Below, piece by piece: positions 16,870 to 26,391 of a stretch of DNA of 64,000 nt. Where the stretch lies: the NCBI RefSeq assembly GCF_003201935.1, contig NZ_QJJL01000001.1, positions 682,001 through 746,000 on the forward strand. Direction: 5' to 3'. The translations under genes were made by a program, and so were the position numbers. The stretch comes from Loktanella sp. PT4BL (lineage in GTDB: Bacteria > Pseudomonadota > Alphaproteobacteria > Rhodobacterales > Rhodobacteraceae). The notes below the pieces were generated by a model. It saw only the letters and a list, made by a program, of their open reading frames with translations. It was not told the DNA's origin and made no database searches. Each line of letters opens with the position of its first letter. The stretch's first letter is position 1.

Positions 16870-17032
16870 CGGATTTTCCCTGATATTTTGCAAATACTAC
16901 GCCAAGAAGGCCCTGTACGCAATATTATTTCAAGGGTTAGCAACAAAATAACGCAGGCTGCGCGCGACGAGTTGGTCTTTTATCATCGCCTGCAGAGGGC
17001 TATATCAAAAGGGAAATTTAGGAGAGACTGCC

Positions 17033-18001
17033 ATGACCGACACGCGCCACATCAAAGTTTTGATCATCGGATCAGGGCCTGCGGGCTATACGGCGGGCGT
17101 TTATGCCGCGCGCGCGATGTTGGAACCGGTCCTGATCCAGGGGATCGAGCCCGGCGGGCAGTTGACCACCACGACCGAGGTCGAAAACTGGCCGGGTGAT
17201 ACCGAAGTGCAGGGGCCTGATCTTATGGTCCGGATGGAGGCGCACGCCCGCGCGATGGGCTGTGAAATCGTCGGTGATATCGTGACCTCGCTTGATTTGC
17301 AGAACCGCCCCTTCACCGCAACCTGTGACAGTGGCGCGGTCTATACCGCTGACGCAGTGATCCTATGCACGGGTGCGCGTGCCAAATGGCTGGGGCTACC
17401 CTCGGAAGAGAAATTCAAAGGGTTTGGTGTGAGCGCCTGTGCGACCTGCGATGGCTTCTTCTATCGCGGTCAGGAAATTGTTGTCGTCGGTGGCGGCAAT
17501 ACGGCCGTGGAAGAAGCGCTTTTCCTGACCAACTTTGCATCCAAGGTTACGCTGGTGCACCGCCGTGATGAACTGCGCGCCGAGAAGATTTTGCAGAATC
17601 GTCTGATGAACAACCCCAAGATCGAGACACTGTGGTTCCATGAGATCGACGAGGTCTATGGTGCCGATAGTCCTTTGGGCGTGGAAGGCGTGCGTGTGAA
17701 GCATACGCAAACCGGTGAAGTGACCGAGATCCCTGCGAAAGGTGTGTTTGTGGCAATTGGGCATGCGCCGGCGTCCGAACTGGTCAAGGACCAGTTGGAG
17801 ACCCACAACGGTGGCTATGTCAAAGTGGCCCCTGGTACGACGAAAACCGCCATCCCGGGTGTCTTTGCTGCAGGTGATTTGACGGACCACGTCTATCGTC
17901 AGGCGGTCACCTCTGCCGGTATGGGCTGTATGGCGGCGCTGGATGCCGAGAAATACATCGCCGAACTGGAAGATACGCAAGCCGTTGCGGCTGCCGAGTA
18001 G
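17033..18001 (+). CDS. trxB: Thioredoxin-disulfide reductase
   Basis: A 322-aa cytoplasmic FAD/NADPH enzyme that reduces oxidised thioredoxin. The FAD motif GSGPAG is at residues 11-16, the redox-active CATC at 136-139, the NADPH motif [11 protein letters not shown] near 154, and the C-terminal FAD motif [15 protein letters not shown] near 281. AGGAGAG precedes the ATG. The length is standard. It is divergent from the Lrp gene; the sulfate-activation gene follows after 178 bp, and thioredoxin is the reductant for PAPS reductase, so the neighbourhood makes metabolic sense. Confidence 0.96.
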   Translation: MTDTRHIKVLIIGSGPAGYTAGVYAARAMLEPVLIQGIEPGGQLTTTTEVENWPGDTEVQGPDLMVRMEAHARAMGCEIVGDIVTSLDLQNRPFTATCDSGAVYTADAVILCTGARAKWLGLPSEEKFKGFGVSACATCDGFFYRGQEIVVVGGGNTAVEEALFLTNFASKVTLVHRRDELRAEKILQNRLMNNPKIETLWFHEIDEVYGADSPLGVEGVRVKHTQTGEVTEIPAKGVFVAIGHAPASELVKDQLETHNGGYVKVAPGTTKTAIPGVFAAGDLTDHVYRQAVTSAGMGCMAALDAEKYIAELEDTQAVAAAE

Positions 18002-18179
18002 GTTCCTCACCTGCTGCCTTTGGGGAGGGTGTTCTGATCTGTGGCCTTAAAATAGGATGTGAACCCCGTATTTTCAGGCCCGTGGACATTATCGGTTTTT
18101 TTCGATCTGGCCGCTAGACAAGCCCCTTGGGCCACGTCTATGCCACGGCTAACTGACCTTTAGCGTATTTGAGAAGACT

Positions 18180-19889
18180 ATGTCGCATGATCTGACACCT
18201 GTTCCAGAGCTTTATGTTTCTTACGAGAGTGCCCAGAAGATGAAGCTGGAAGCCGCCGAGCTGACCAGCCATGATCTGACACCGCGCCAGATTTGCGATC
18301 TGGAATTGCTGATGAACGGGGGCTTTAACCCGCTAAAAGGGTTCTTGGGCCAGGCCGATTACGAAAGTGTCGTGGACACGATGCGTCTGGCCGACGGCAC
18401 GCTTTGGCCGATGCCGATTACTCTGGATGTGTCAGAGGCCTTTGCCGAGACAATTGAACTTGGTCAGGATATCGCGCTGCGTGATCAGGAAGGTGTGATC
18501 CTTGCCACGATGACCATCACCGACAAATGGGTGCCGAACAAAGCGCATGAGGCTGAAAAGGTCTTTGGTGCGGATGATAGTGCGCATCCTGCGGTCAATT
18601 ATCTGCACAACACGGCAGGTGCCGTGTATCTTGGTGGTCCTGTCACGGGTATCCAGCAACCTGTGCATTACGATTTCCGCGCACGCCGCGACACGCCAAA
18701 CGAATTGCGCGCCTATTTCCGCAAGTTGGGTTGGCGCAAAGTCGTGGCCTTCCAGACCCGCAACCCGCTGCACCGCGCGCATCAGGAACTCACGTTCCGC
18801 GCGGCCAAAGAGGCGCAGGCGAACCTTCTGATCCATCCGGTCGTGGGCATGACCAAACCGGGCGATATTGACCACTTTACCCGCGTGCGTTGTTACGAGG
18901 CGGTGCTGGATCAATACCCTTCATCTACCACCACAATGTCCTTGCTGAACCTTGCGATGCGCATGGCCGGTCCCCGCGAGGCGGTCTGGCACGGCTTGAT
19001 CCGTAAAAATCACGGCTGTACCCATTTCATCGTCGGTCGCGATCATGCAGGCCCCGGCAAGAATTCTGCGGGCGAGGATTTTTACGGCCCCTATGATGCA
19101 CAGGACCTGTTCCGCGAGCATCAGGAGGAAATGGGCATCGAAATGGTCGACTTCAAGCACATGGTTTATGTGCAGGACCGCGCCCAATATGAGCCAGCGG
19201 ACGAGATCTTGGACAAGGATGATGTGACGATCCTCAATATCTCGGGCACTGAGTTGCGCCGCCGTTTGTCTGAAGGGCTTGAGATTCCTGAATGGTTCTC
19301 GTTTCCTGCCGTTGTTGAAGAACTGCGCAAGACGCGTCCCCCACGTGCAGAGCAGGGGTTCACTGTGTTCTTCACCGGATTTTCGGGTTCTGGAAAATCA
19401 ACGGTCGCCAATGCGCTGATGGTCAAGCTGATGGAAATGGGTGGGCGTCCGGTCACGCTTCTGGACGGGGATATCGTGCGCAAGAACCTGTCATCCGAAC
19501 TGGGCTTCAGCAAAGAGCACCGCGATCTGAACATTCGCCGGATCGGCTATGTGGCCTCCGAGATCACCAAGAACGGCGGCATCGCGATCTGTGCCCCGAT
19601 CGCGCCCTATGCGGCGACCCGACGTGCCGTGCGCGAAGATGTCGAGCAGTTCGGCGCGTTTATTGAAGTGCATGTCGCGACTTCAATCGAAGAATGCGAG
19701 CGGCGCGACCGCAAGGGGCTCTATAAACTCGCACGTGCAGGCAAGATCAAGGAATTCACAGGCATTTCAGACCCCTACGATGTGCCTGAGAACCCTGAAC
19801 TGCGTTTGGAAACCGAGAGTGTGCCTGTCGACAACTGCGCGCATCAGGTGATTCTGAAGCTTGAAAGTCTTGGCTTGATCAAAGGCTAA
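18180..19889 (+). CDS. Bifunctional sulfate adenylyltransferase / adenylylsulfate kinase
   Basis: A 569-aa cytoplasmic fusion that makes APS from sulfate and ATP and then phosphorylates it to PAPS. The N-terminal ATP sulfurylase (about residues 1-385) has the QTRNPLHRAHQ motif and a later GRDHAGPG. The C-terminal APS kinase (about 390-569) has the P-loop GFSGSGKST and the downstream DGDIVRKNLSSELGFS. This is the homo-oligomeric ATP sulfurylase type, not CysDN. No other cys genes adjoin it. A 26-bp palindrome follows 16 bp after the stop codon. Confidence 0.95.
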   Translation: MSHDLTPVPELYVSYESAQKMKLEAAELTSHDLTPRQICDLELLMNGGFNPLKGFLGQADYESVVDTMRLADGTLWPMPITLDVSEAFAETIELGQDIALRDQEGVILATMTITDKWVPNKAHEAEKVFGADDSAHPAVNYLHNTAGAVYLGGPVTGIQQPVHYDFRARRDTPNELRAYFRKLGWRKVVAFQTRNPLHRAHQELTFRAAKEAQANLLIHPVVGMTKPGDIDHFTRVRCYEAVLDQYPSSTTTMSLLNLAMRMAGPREAVWHGLIRKNHGCTHFIVGRDHAGPGKNSAGEDFYGPYDAQDLFREHQEEMGIEMVDFKHMVYVQDRAQYEPADEILDKDDVTILNISGTELRRRLSEGLEIPEWFSFPAVVEELRKTRPPRAEQGFTVFFTGFSGSGKSTVANALMVKLMEMGGRPVTLLDGDIVRKNLSSELGFSKEHRDLNIRRIGYVASEITKNGGIAICAPIAPYAATRRAVREDVEQFGAFIEVHVATSIEECERRDRKGLYKLARAGKIKEFTGISDPYDVPENPELRLETESVPVDNCAHQVILKLESLGLIKG

Positions 19890-19905
19890 CGCATTGGTGT
19901 CAAAG

Positions 19906-19931
19906 GTAAGGTGGATCAAGATCCACCTTAC
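19906..19931. repeat. Perfect 26-bp palindrome, possible bidirectional terminator
   Basis: GTAAGGTGGATC, then AA, then its exact reverse complement GATCCACCTTAC. It lies between the convergent sat-cysC and DUF1150 genes. There is no T-run after it, so termination is possible but not certain. The GGTG..TC-AA-GA..CACCTTAC pattern recurs at about 61760. Confidence 0.75.
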
Positions 19932-19935
19932 ATGA

Positions 19936-20160
19936 TCAATGCACCGTGACTGGCTGCATGTTGTTTTCGCGGGCCAGATGAAAAGCCAGCTTGCGATCAG
20001 CAACCAGTGCGAGTTGTTCGCCATCGGCGTTGTGGACTGAAAACAGCTCTTCCAGGTCACCGACGCGTTCACGCATTTCCTCGGGAAGGTCGGTTGCAAG
20101 GATAGGTTTCACATAGACGATGCCTTGACCGAGCTTTTCGAGATCGAATTTGGTATTCAT
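19936..20160 (-). CDS. DUF1150 family small protein
   Basis: A 74-aa soluble protein of unknown function. It reads as DUF1150: YVKPILATDLPEEMRERVGDLEELFSVHNADGEQLALVADRKLAFHLARENNM. It begins 3 bp after the hsp20 stop codon and is evidently co-transcribed; I recall DUF1150 next to small heat-shock genes in related genomes. A link to the heat-shock response is inferred from position only. Confidence 0.85.
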   Translation of the reverse strand: MNTKFDLEKLGQGIVYVKPILATDLPEEMRERVGDLEELFSVHNADGEQLALVADRKLAFHLARENNMQPVTVH

Positions 20161-20163
20161 AAC

Positions 20164-20577
20164 TTACCCCTTCCTGATTTTGATGGTTTGCACGACACGC
20201 TGCGGGACCGCGCGGCTCAGGTCGACGTGCAGCAGACCGTTTTCCATGATCGCCTCGCCGACATCGACGCCATCGGCCAGTACAAAAGAGCGTTGGAACT
20301 GACGCGCCGCGATTCCGCGATGCAGGAAGATGCGGCCTTCACTGTCGTCAGACTGGCGGCCACGGATAACCAGCGCATTGTCCTCAACCGTGATTGACAG
20401 ATCACCTTCCGCAAAACCGGCAACGGCCAGCGTGATGCGGTAGGAGTTTTCCGACGTTTGTTCGATGTTATAGGGCGGGTACCCTTCGTTGCCGCTTTTC
20501 GCGGTCCGTTCGACCAGCCTTTCCAGCTGTTCAAAACCCAAAAGGAACGGATGCGTTCCCAAAGCCAATTTTGTCAT
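20164..20577 (-). CDS. Hsp20-family small heat-shock protein (IbpA-like)
   Basis: A 137-aa ATP-independent chaperone that holds unfolding proteins. The alpha-crystallin domain spans about residues 33-125, with YRITLAVAGFAEGDLSITVEDNALVIRG and the closing FVLADGVDVGEAIMENGLLHVDL. The N-terminus (HPFLLGFEQLERLVERTAKSGNEGYPPYNIE) matches the class A IbpA group. AAGGGC lies upstream of the ATG, and a sigma-32-like promoter is present farther upstream. It forms an operon with the DUF1150 gene. Confidence 0.93.
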   Translation of the reverse strand: MTKLALGTHPFLLGFEQLERLVERTAKSGNEGYPPYNIEQTSENSYRITLAVAGFAEGDLSITVEDNALVIRGRQSDDSEGRIFLHRGIAARQFQRSFVLADGVDVGEAIMENGLLHVDLSRAVPQRVVQTIKIRKG

Positions 20578-20640
20578 AAGACATGCCCTTTGTTGAAGCG
20601 ACTGTCAGGTTGTGGCCCCATTCCGGCGACCGTTGCTAAA

Positions 20641-20670
20641 AATATGGGTGTGGATGGGGCATTGATCAAG
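20641..20670 (-). promoter_or_regulatory. Possible RpoH (sigma-32) heat-shock promoter of hsp20
   Basis: On the minus strand CTTGAT, a 16-bp spacer and CCCATATT resemble the sigma-32 pattern CTTGAA-N13-17-CCCATAT. It ends about 64 bp before the hsp20 ATG. The match is partial and not verified. Confidence 0.45.
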
Positions 20671-20741
20671 AGGAAGTATTAGGTTCTTGATGCTTTCACA
20701 CTATAGAGTGGGGCAAGATCCCGCCCCTAAATGAGCTGTTG

Positions 20742-20960
20742 ATGAACACTTCGAACAAAATGGAAGAAGTAGAGGTCCTTCGCATCAAGCTGGAGGTGCT
20801 GCGTCGTGAGCACCGTGATCTGGACGAAGCGATTGAGGCCCTGCATGAGCGCGGCTCGGCTGATATGCTCACCATCAAGCGGTTGAAAAAGCAAAAGCTG
20901 GCGCTGAAAGACCGGATTGCCCAACTCGAAGACCGCATTTTACCTGATATCATTGCATAA
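20742..20960 (+). CDS. YdcH/DUF465 family coiled-coil protein
   Basis: A 72-aa helical protein, almost entirely coiled coil: VEVLRIKLEVLRREHRDLDEAIEAL, then LTIKRLKKQKLALKDRIAQLED. This matches the DUF465 (YdcH) family, whose function is unknown. ATG 20742 is used; a TTG one codon earlier is the only extension. It lies 72 bp before purE on the same strand. Confidence 0.85.
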   Translation: MNTSNKMEEVEVLRIKLEVLRREHRDLDEAIEALHERGSADMLTIKRLKKQKLALKDRIAQLEDRILPDIIA

Positions 20961-21032
20961 CACGCCAGAGGGCATTGCCGCGCCGCCGGGCTTGGCTATA
21001 GTGCCGCTTCGTTTTGAAGGTGGGACAATATC

Positions 21033-21521
21033 ATGACCAAACCCCTTGTCGGTATCATTATGGGCAGCCAGTCGGACTGGCCCACGATGCGCGAAGCGGC
21101 AGATGTGCTTGATGCTTTGGGGGTTCCTTACGAGACCAAGATTGTCTCGGCGCACCGGACCCCTGATCGTCTATGGGAATACGGCAAGACTGCTGTGGAC
21201 CGTGGTTTGCACGTCATTATCGCCGGTGCTGGTGGTGCAGCGCATTTGCCGGGCATGATGGCCTCGAAGACCCGCGTGCCTGTCGTGGGCGTGCCGGTGC
21301 AGACGAACGCCTTGTCGGGTGTGGACAGCCTTTATTCCATTCTGCAAATGCCGCGCGGCTATCCTGTGGCAACAATGGCAATCGGTGCGGCGGGGGCCAA
21401 GAACGGTGGTTTGATGGCGGCGGGTATTCTTGCGCTTCATGACTCCGATTTGGCCGCGCGATTGGACCAATGGCGCAGCGATTTGAGCGCTTCTATTCCG
21501 GATGAACCCAGCGATGTCTGA
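21033..21521 (+). CDS. purE: N5-carboxyaminoimidazole ribonucleotide mutase
   Basis: A 162-aa cytoplasmic enzyme of purine synthesis that converts N5-CAIR, made by PurK, to CAIR. Class I PurE signatures are [13 protein letters not shown] near residue 8 and [13 protein letters not shown] near 42, with the catalytic His in SAHR, then [14 protein letters not shown]. The length is standard. Its end overlaps purK, so the two steps are translated together. Confidence 0.96.
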   Translation: MTKPLVGIIMGSQSDWPTMREAADVLDALGVPYETKIVSAHRTPDRLWEYGKTAVDRGLHVIIAGAGGAAHLPGMMASKTRVPVVGVPVQTNALSGVDSLYSILQMPRGYPVATMAIGAAGAKNGGLMAAGILALHDSDLAARLDQWRSDLSASIPDEPSDV

Positions 21522-22584
21522 CGCTCTTCCTGTCGGGGCCACGATCGGTATCTTGGGCGGTGGTCAATTGGGTCGTATGCTGGCCGTTGCTGCAAGCCGC
21601 CTTGGCCTGAAAACCCATATTTTTGAACCTGGCGCGAATGCACCTGCGGGTGATGTCGCGCACCGTGTGACCACAGCTTCCTATGATGACATCGCAGCGC
21701 TGACTGCCTTTGGAAAAGCGGTTGATGTCATCACATATGAGTTCGAGAACATCCCGACGAGCGCGCTTGATCTACTTGAAAAACTGGCCCCGATCCATCC
21801 CGGGCGTCAGGCATTGGCCACCAGTCAGGACCGTTTGACGGAAAAGACCTTCTTGCAGGACTTGGGTTTGCAAACAGCGCCTTTTGCGGATGTCGGCAAC
21901 GCGGCCGAGTTGGACGCTGCACTTGCCACGATTGGCACGCCTGCGATCCTGAAAACGCGGCGGATGGGCTATGACGGCAAGGGGCAGGCGCGGATCATGA
22001 CGCCGGATGATGCGGCCAGTGCACTTGCCGATATGGCCGGTGCCCCTGCGATCTTGGAAGGCTTTGTGAATTTCAGCCATGAGGTGTCAGTTATTGGCGC
22101 CCGCGGGCCTGACGGGGCGGTGGCATGCTATGATCCGGGCGAAAACGTGCATGAGGCGGGCATTTTGCGCACCACGACCGTGCCTGCGAAACTGACGCCC
22201 GGCCAGCGCACGGATGCCGTGCTGATTGCTGCGCGCATTCTGAATGCGCTGGACTATGTCGGTGTCATGGGGGTCGAGTTGTTCGTCACTCCGCAGGGTT
22301 TGATCGTGAATGAAATCGCGCCGCGTGTCCATAATTCGGGCCATTGGACACAGAATGGCTGCACCATTTGCCAGTTCGAGCAGCATATCCGCGCCGTGGC
22401 CGGCTGGCCCTTGGGGGACGGTTCGCGCCATTCGGATGTGGTGATGGAGAACCTGATCGGTGACGATATGAACCGTGTGCCCGAACTGGCCAAAACTGAT
22501 GTGGCGATCCACCTTTATGGCAAGGCCGAGGTCAAGGCAGGGCGCAAGATGGGCCATGTCAATCGGGTTGTAAAACCCGCTTAG
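21514..22584 (+). CDS. purK: 5-(carboxyamino)imidazole ribonucleotide synthase
   Basis: A 356-aa ATP-grasp enzyme that carboxylates AIR with ATP and bicarbonate. N-terminal [20 protein letters not shown] is the typical PurK opening; the ATP-grasp core includes [13 protein letters not shown], and the C-terminal part has [17 protein letters not shown] take the ATG at 21514, an 8-bp overlap with purE; the ATG four codons earlier is also possible. The stop overlaps by 4 bp the end of the convergent hydrolase gene. Confidence 0.95.
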   Translation: MSDALPVGATIGILGGGQLGRMLAVAASRLGLKTHIFEPGANAPAGDVAHRVTTASYDDIAALTAFGKAVDVITYEFENIPTSALDLLEKLAPIHPGRQALATSQDRLTEKTFLQDLGLQTAPFADVGNAAELDAALATIGTPAILKTRRMGYDGKGQARIMTPDDAASALADMAGAPAILEGFVNFSHEVSVIGARGPDGAVACYDPGENVHEAGILRTTTVPAKLTPGQRTDAVLIAARILNALDYVGVMGVELFVTPQGLIVNEIAPRVHNSGHWTQNGCTICQFEQHIRAVAGWPLGDGSRHSDVVMENLIGDDMNRVPELAKTDVAIHLYGKAEVKAGRKMGHVNRVVKPA

Positions 22585-23306
22585 TCGGTCCCGAAGATAA
22601 TCCCCGTGAGGCTGAGACTGCGGTCGAATTCGCCGTCGCGCAGGAAGGCTACGACCTCTTCTATGACCAGAGGATTGTTCATCATGAAGGTATGGGTGAC
22701 CGGCAGGACAAGGTGGTCTTTCATACCTTCCAGCCGCGTGGACGCGACCGACACTTTCCCGTCATCGGGCCCTTCGATCAGGGCGGAATAGACAGGGTTA
22801 AGGGTGCGATTGCCCGCGATGATCCCGATTTCATACGGTACTTCCGCCAGTTGGTTCGGCAGGCTGCCTGCCTCGGTCCCCAGTTGCAGGCCAGCGGGGC
22901 CGTTGACCCATTGGAACGGTTCGAAGTCGCCGAAGATATCGACGAGTTCGGAGCCGCCATTGGGTGGCCCCAGCATGACCACCCGCCCCATGTCAGCGGG
23001 GCGGTTGTTGGTCAGCCATGCACGCACAAGGATGCCGCCCATCGAATGGGTCACAAAATTGACGCGGCGGTCACCACAGGCGGCCACATCTTCGGGTAGG
23101 TTTTGTTGCACCAATGTCGGGATATCCGCCTCTGTCGAGGGGTAGCCGCGGTTCACCACGAAATACCCTTCGTCTTCAAGCACCAGCTGGAGGGAGGTCA
23201 GAGAAATTTCGGTCCGCGCCAGACCGTGAAGCATGACAACGCACTCTTGCGCCACCGCTGCGCCAGAGAGGAAAATGCCGAAAAGTGATGTCCAAATCAG
23301 TCTCAT
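22581..23306 (-). CDS. Exported alpha/beta-hydrolase, lipase-like
   Basis: A 241-aa probable periplasmic or secreted esterase/lipase. A Sec signal peptide ([20 protein letters not shown]) ends near residue 20; this is why I start at 23306 and not 16 codons upstream. The oxyanion segment [10 protein letters not shown] is followed by the nucleophile elbow THSMGG (catalytic Ser near 90). The likely acid and His lie farther on, with His in [15 protein letters not shown]. The substrate is unknown. It converges on purK with a 4-bp overlap. Confidence 0.82.
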   Translation of the reverse strand: MRLIWTSLFGIFLSGAAVAQECVVMLHGLARTEISLTSLQLVLEDEGYFVVNRGYPSTEADIPTLVQQNLPEDVAACGDRRVNFVTHSMGGILVRAWLTNNRPADMGRVVMLGPPNGGSELVDIFGDFEPFQWVNGPAGLQLGTEAGSLPNQLAEVPYEIGIIAGNRTLNPVYSALIEGPDDGKVSVASTRLEGMKDHLVLPVTHTFMMNNPLVIEEVVAFLRDGEFDRSLSLTGIIFGTD

Positions 23307-23358
23307 ACCCCATAGGTAGCATCCATGGGGGCGTGCAAAAGTCCAAAAGTGCATAAAC

Positions 23359-24195
23359 CTAACGTCGTGCGATCAGCGACACAGCGATGCCGCCAAGAAC
23401 CAGCGTGCCTGCCGCGATCAGACGGGGGGTAAGCGGTTCGCCCAGAAACAGCACGCCTGCTGTTACAGCGATAACGGGCACGCTGAGTTGTGCGATCCCT
23501 GCAATGGTGGTCGGCAGGGCGGGCAGGGCGCGGTACCAGAGTGCATAGCCAAGCCCCGAAGTGATCGCCCCTGCGATGATGGCGGTAAAGATAGCGGGGG
23601 CAGGCATGCCGCCTATGCCGGTTGCGATCATCACCACTGCGACAAGCGGCAAACACAATAGAAAGTTGCTGGCGGTGGCGCCTAGGGCGTCGGCCTCGGC
23701 CCGTCCCAGAAGCGTGTAAGCCGCCCAGGCCGCCCCCGCGACGGTCATGGAAATGGCGCCACCGATGGGGACGGTGATGTCGCCGTTGGGCCAGAGCAGG
23801 ACACAAAGACCTGCCAGCGCGATAGCGGCCCCGACCCAGCGCAAAAGCGGGATGCGGCCACCTTCGAAGACAGCCCAGCCAAAGATCAGGATTTGCAGAA
23901 CGCCAAAAAGGATCAGCGCGCCAAGCCCCGCGTCAAGCGTGATGTAGGCCAAAGAAAAACCGACCATATAGATGGCGAGCGCCAGCGCGCCTGCGCAACG
24001 GCGCGCCGTGAAGACCTCTGGCCTTGGCGCTTTGCGGGCCATCACCAGGATCCACAGCATTGCCGCCCCTGCGCCTGTCCGGATGGTCGCGAAATCCAAC
24101 GGGTCCATGCCTTGCAGCGCCACACCAATCCTGTTGAGGATTGAATTGGCAGCAAAGGCGCACATCGTGAGTGCGACAAGGGCGAAAAGCCGCAT
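23359..24195 (-). CDS. EamA/DMT-family transporter
   Basis: A 278-aa inner-membrane protein with about ten hydrophobic helices arranged as two EamA repeats: the first holds [27 protein letters not shown], the second begins near [21 protein letters not shown]. Such proteins export amino acids or other small metabolites. It lies 18 bp downstream of the dehydrogenase gene on the same strand. The substrate cannot be inferred. Confidence 0.88.
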   Translation of the reverse strand: MRLFALVALTMCAFAANSILNRIGVALQGMDPLDFATIRTGAGAAMLWILVMARKAPRPEVFTARRCAGALALAIYMVGFSLAYITLDAGLGALILFGVLQILIFGWAVFEGGRIPLLRWVGAAIALAGLCVLLWPNGDITVPIGGAISMTVAGAAWAAYTLLGRAEADALGATASNFLLCLPLVAVVMIATGIGGMPAPAIFTAIIAGAITSGLGYALWYRALPALPTTIAGIAQLSVPVIAVTAGVLFLGEPLTPRLIAAGTLVLGGIAVSLIARR

Positions 24196-24213
24196 TATGC
24201 AGGCCTGCTCGCG

Positions 24214-25059
24214 TTATCCACGGTTGTAGGCTGCCGTGACCAGTGCTGCGGGGTCTTTTGCGCCCAGACCATCAGCGAGAGCCTGTTTTTGGCGTTCGCC
24301 TGCGAGTGCCAGGATGGGAGAGGAGAGCCCGTAGGCCTCGACCACACGTTGGAAGACGCCGTTGTCTTTGTGGGCTGCCTGGATTTCGAAGCCGACCGTT
24401 TCGTCATCGCCGAGGATTTTGGGAATACGGTCCGCGATCATGGGAATACCGGCAGGGCCACCGCAGAGGATGCGAAGTGCGGTTTCCAGCGGAAGGCCTG
24501 CACGTTTTGCCAGTGGCATCATGTCATCAAGGCCGCTGAAGTAGCATTGCAGCATGCTGTTGTTGATTGTTTTCATCACAAGGCCAGTGCCAAGCGGCCC
24601 CACGTGGAAGACGCGGCCAGAGATGGCGCTCAGGATGGGTTCCGCGCGTGCTGCCGCATCATCGCTGCCGCCGATAAAGACACTGCATTGGCCTGCAAGC
24701 ACCAGTTCCGGTCCGCCGGAGATCGGGGCATCGACGGCCAGAGCACCTTTGGCCTCAATCCGCGAAATGCGGTCTTTGATGATCGTGGGGACGACCGTGC
24801 TTGTGTCGATGATGATCTTGCCGGTGAGGTCCTGAGTGAGGCAGGTGTCGAGAACGGAAGCCACAGCGGTATCGTCAAGCAGGCTGAGGATCAGCGTGTC
24901 GCAGGTGTCGATCAGGCTGGAAAGGTTCGCAGCGGTGGCGATCCCGTCAACTGCGCGGCCACTGCGGGTCCAGCCCTGGACGATGTGGCCTTGCGCACGC
25001 ATCCGCTGGGCAATCGCGCTGCCCATGCGCCCTAATCCGATGATACCGGTCTTTGTCAT
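24214..25059 (-). CDS. NAD(P)-dependent beta-hydroxyacid dehydrogenase family protein
   Basis: A 281-aa cytoplasmic oxidoreductase of the 3-hydroxyisobutyrate dehydrogenase type. The Rossmann motif GLGRMGSAIAQRM is near residue 8, the substrate motif DAPISGGPELVLAGQ near 115, and the catalytic Lys lies in GLVMKTINNSML near 168. AGGAGG precedes the ATG. It may be co-transcribed with the DMT transporter. Candidates include tartronate semialdehyde or 2-hydroxy-3-oxopropionate reductases, but the sequence does not decide. Confidence 0.85.
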   Translation of the reverse strand: MTKTGIIGLGRMGSAIAQRMRAQGHIVQGWTRSGRAVDGIATAANLSSLIDTCDTLILSLLDDTAVASVLDTCLTQDLTGKIIIDTSTVVPTIIKDRISRIEAKGALAVDAPISGGPELVLAGQCSVFIGGSDDAAARAEPILSAISGRVFHVGPLGTGLVMKTINNSMLQCYFSGLDDMMPLAKRAGLPLETALRILCGGPAGIPMIADRIPKILGDDETVGFEIQAAHKDNGVFQRVVEAYGLSSPILALAGERQKQALADGLGAKDPAALVTAAYNRG

Positions 25060-25122
25060 GCTACGCCTCCTTTGTCAGAGGCGATATGATACCGGATCAC
25101 CGGAAAAGGGAAGGCGGGTTGC

Positions 25123-26364
25123 TTAGGCTGCGTCCCACGCACGGTCGCCCTTGGCGTCTTTGACGCGTGTGGGCAGGCCGATTTTATCAAGCAGGGAAAA
25201 CAGTGGTTTGGGGTCCAGCTCTTCGACGTTCATCATCTTGCCGTGGTCATAGGTGCCGTCGGCAATGCGCATGGCCACAGCCACTGGAGGCACGCCAGCG
25301 GTATAGGAAATCCCCTGGCTGCCGACTTCGTTATAGGCGTCTTTGTGGTCAGCGACGTTGTAGACGAACACCTCGACCTCTTCGCCGTCCTTGGTGCCTT
25401 TGACCAGATCACCGATGCAGGTTTTGCCTGTGTAATTGGGCGCAAGGCTGGACGGGTCGGGAAGGACGGCTTTCACTACTTTCAGCGGCACAACTTCAAG
25501 GCCCTCTGCCGTAACAACGGGCTGTTCGGACAACAGGCCAAGGTTCTGCAGCACGGTGAAGACGTTGATGTAGTGATCGCCAAAGCCCATCCAGAACCGG
25601 ATATCCGCCTGCGGATAGTTGGTGGCGAGCGAATGCACCTCGTCATGGCCGGACATATAGGCCTTTTGCTTGCCGACGACGGGCAGGTCCCATTCGCGGC
25701 CCACCTCGAACATCTTGTTTTCCTGCCATGCGCCGTTTTGCCAGCTATAAACGGTGCCGGTGAATTCGCGGAAGTTGATTTCCGGATCGAAGTTGGTCGA
25801 GAAATATTTGCCGTGGTTGCCTGCGTTGATATCGACGATGTCGATCGAGGTGACCTCGTCCATGAATTCATCTACCGCGAAACGCGCGAAGGCATTGACC
25901 ATGCCCGGATCAAAGCCTGCACCGAGGATCGCAGTGACGCCAGCGGCGGCGCAATCGTCGCGGCGCTTCCATTCGTAGTTGGCATACCACGGTGGGGTTT
26001 CGCAGATCTTGGCAGGGTCTTCGTGGATCGCGGTGTCGATATAGGCAGCACCTGTCTGGATACAGGCCTCAAGCACCGTCATGTTCACGAAAGGGCTGCC
26101 TACGTTGATCACGATCTGGCTGTTCGTGTCTTTGATCAGATCGGCCACAGCCGCGCTATCCATGCCATCCACAGCATGGGCTTGCAGAACGCCGTCCTGT
26201 TTCATCGCGGATTTTTCATGCACACTTTCAATGATCGCCTCGCATTTGGCGATTGTGCGGCTTGCGATATGGATGTCGCCGAGCACGTCGTTGTTCTGCG
26301 CACATTTATGCGCGACAACCTGTGCGACGCCACCCGCGCCGATGATCAAGACATTGCGTTTCAT
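25123..26364 (-). CDS. Carboxy(nor)spermidine dehydrogenase, saccharopine dehydrogenase-like
   Basis: A 413-aa cytoplasmic NADPH enzyme that condenses putrescine or diaminopropane with aspartate semialdehyde to carboxyspermidine or carboxynorspermidine. The Rossmann motif is IIGAGGVAQVVAHKC at residues 6-20, and GATAILGAGFDPGM-like sequence is seen near 145. It is the upstream partner of NspC, which begins 28 bp away and is transcribed before it. The pair defines the aspartate-semialdehyde route to spermidine that replaces SpeD/SpeE in many alphaproteobacteria. Confidence 0.93.
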   Translation of the reverse strand: MKRNVLIIGAGGVAQVVAHKCAQNNDVLGDIHIASRTIAKCEAIIESVHEKSAMKQDGVLQAHAVDGMDSAAVADLIKDTNSQIVINVGSPFVNMTVLEACIQTGAAYIDTAIHEDPAKICETPPWYANYEWKRRDDCAAAGVTAILGAGFDPGMVNAFARFAVDEFMDEVTSIDIVDINAGNHGKYFSTNFDPEINFREFTGTVYSWQNGAWQENKMFEVGREWDLPVVGKQKAYMSGHDEVHSLATNYPQADIRFWMGFGDHYINVFTVLQNLGLLSEQPVVTAEGLEVVPLKVVKAVLPDPSSLAPNYTGKTCIGDLVKGTKDGEEVEVFVYNVADHKDAYNEVGSQGISYTAGVPPVAVAMRIADGTYDHGKMMNVEELDPKPLFSLLDKIGLPTRVKDAKGDRAWDAA

Positions 26365-26391
26365 ATATCCAAAAGACCTCTTGTTGTAGTT

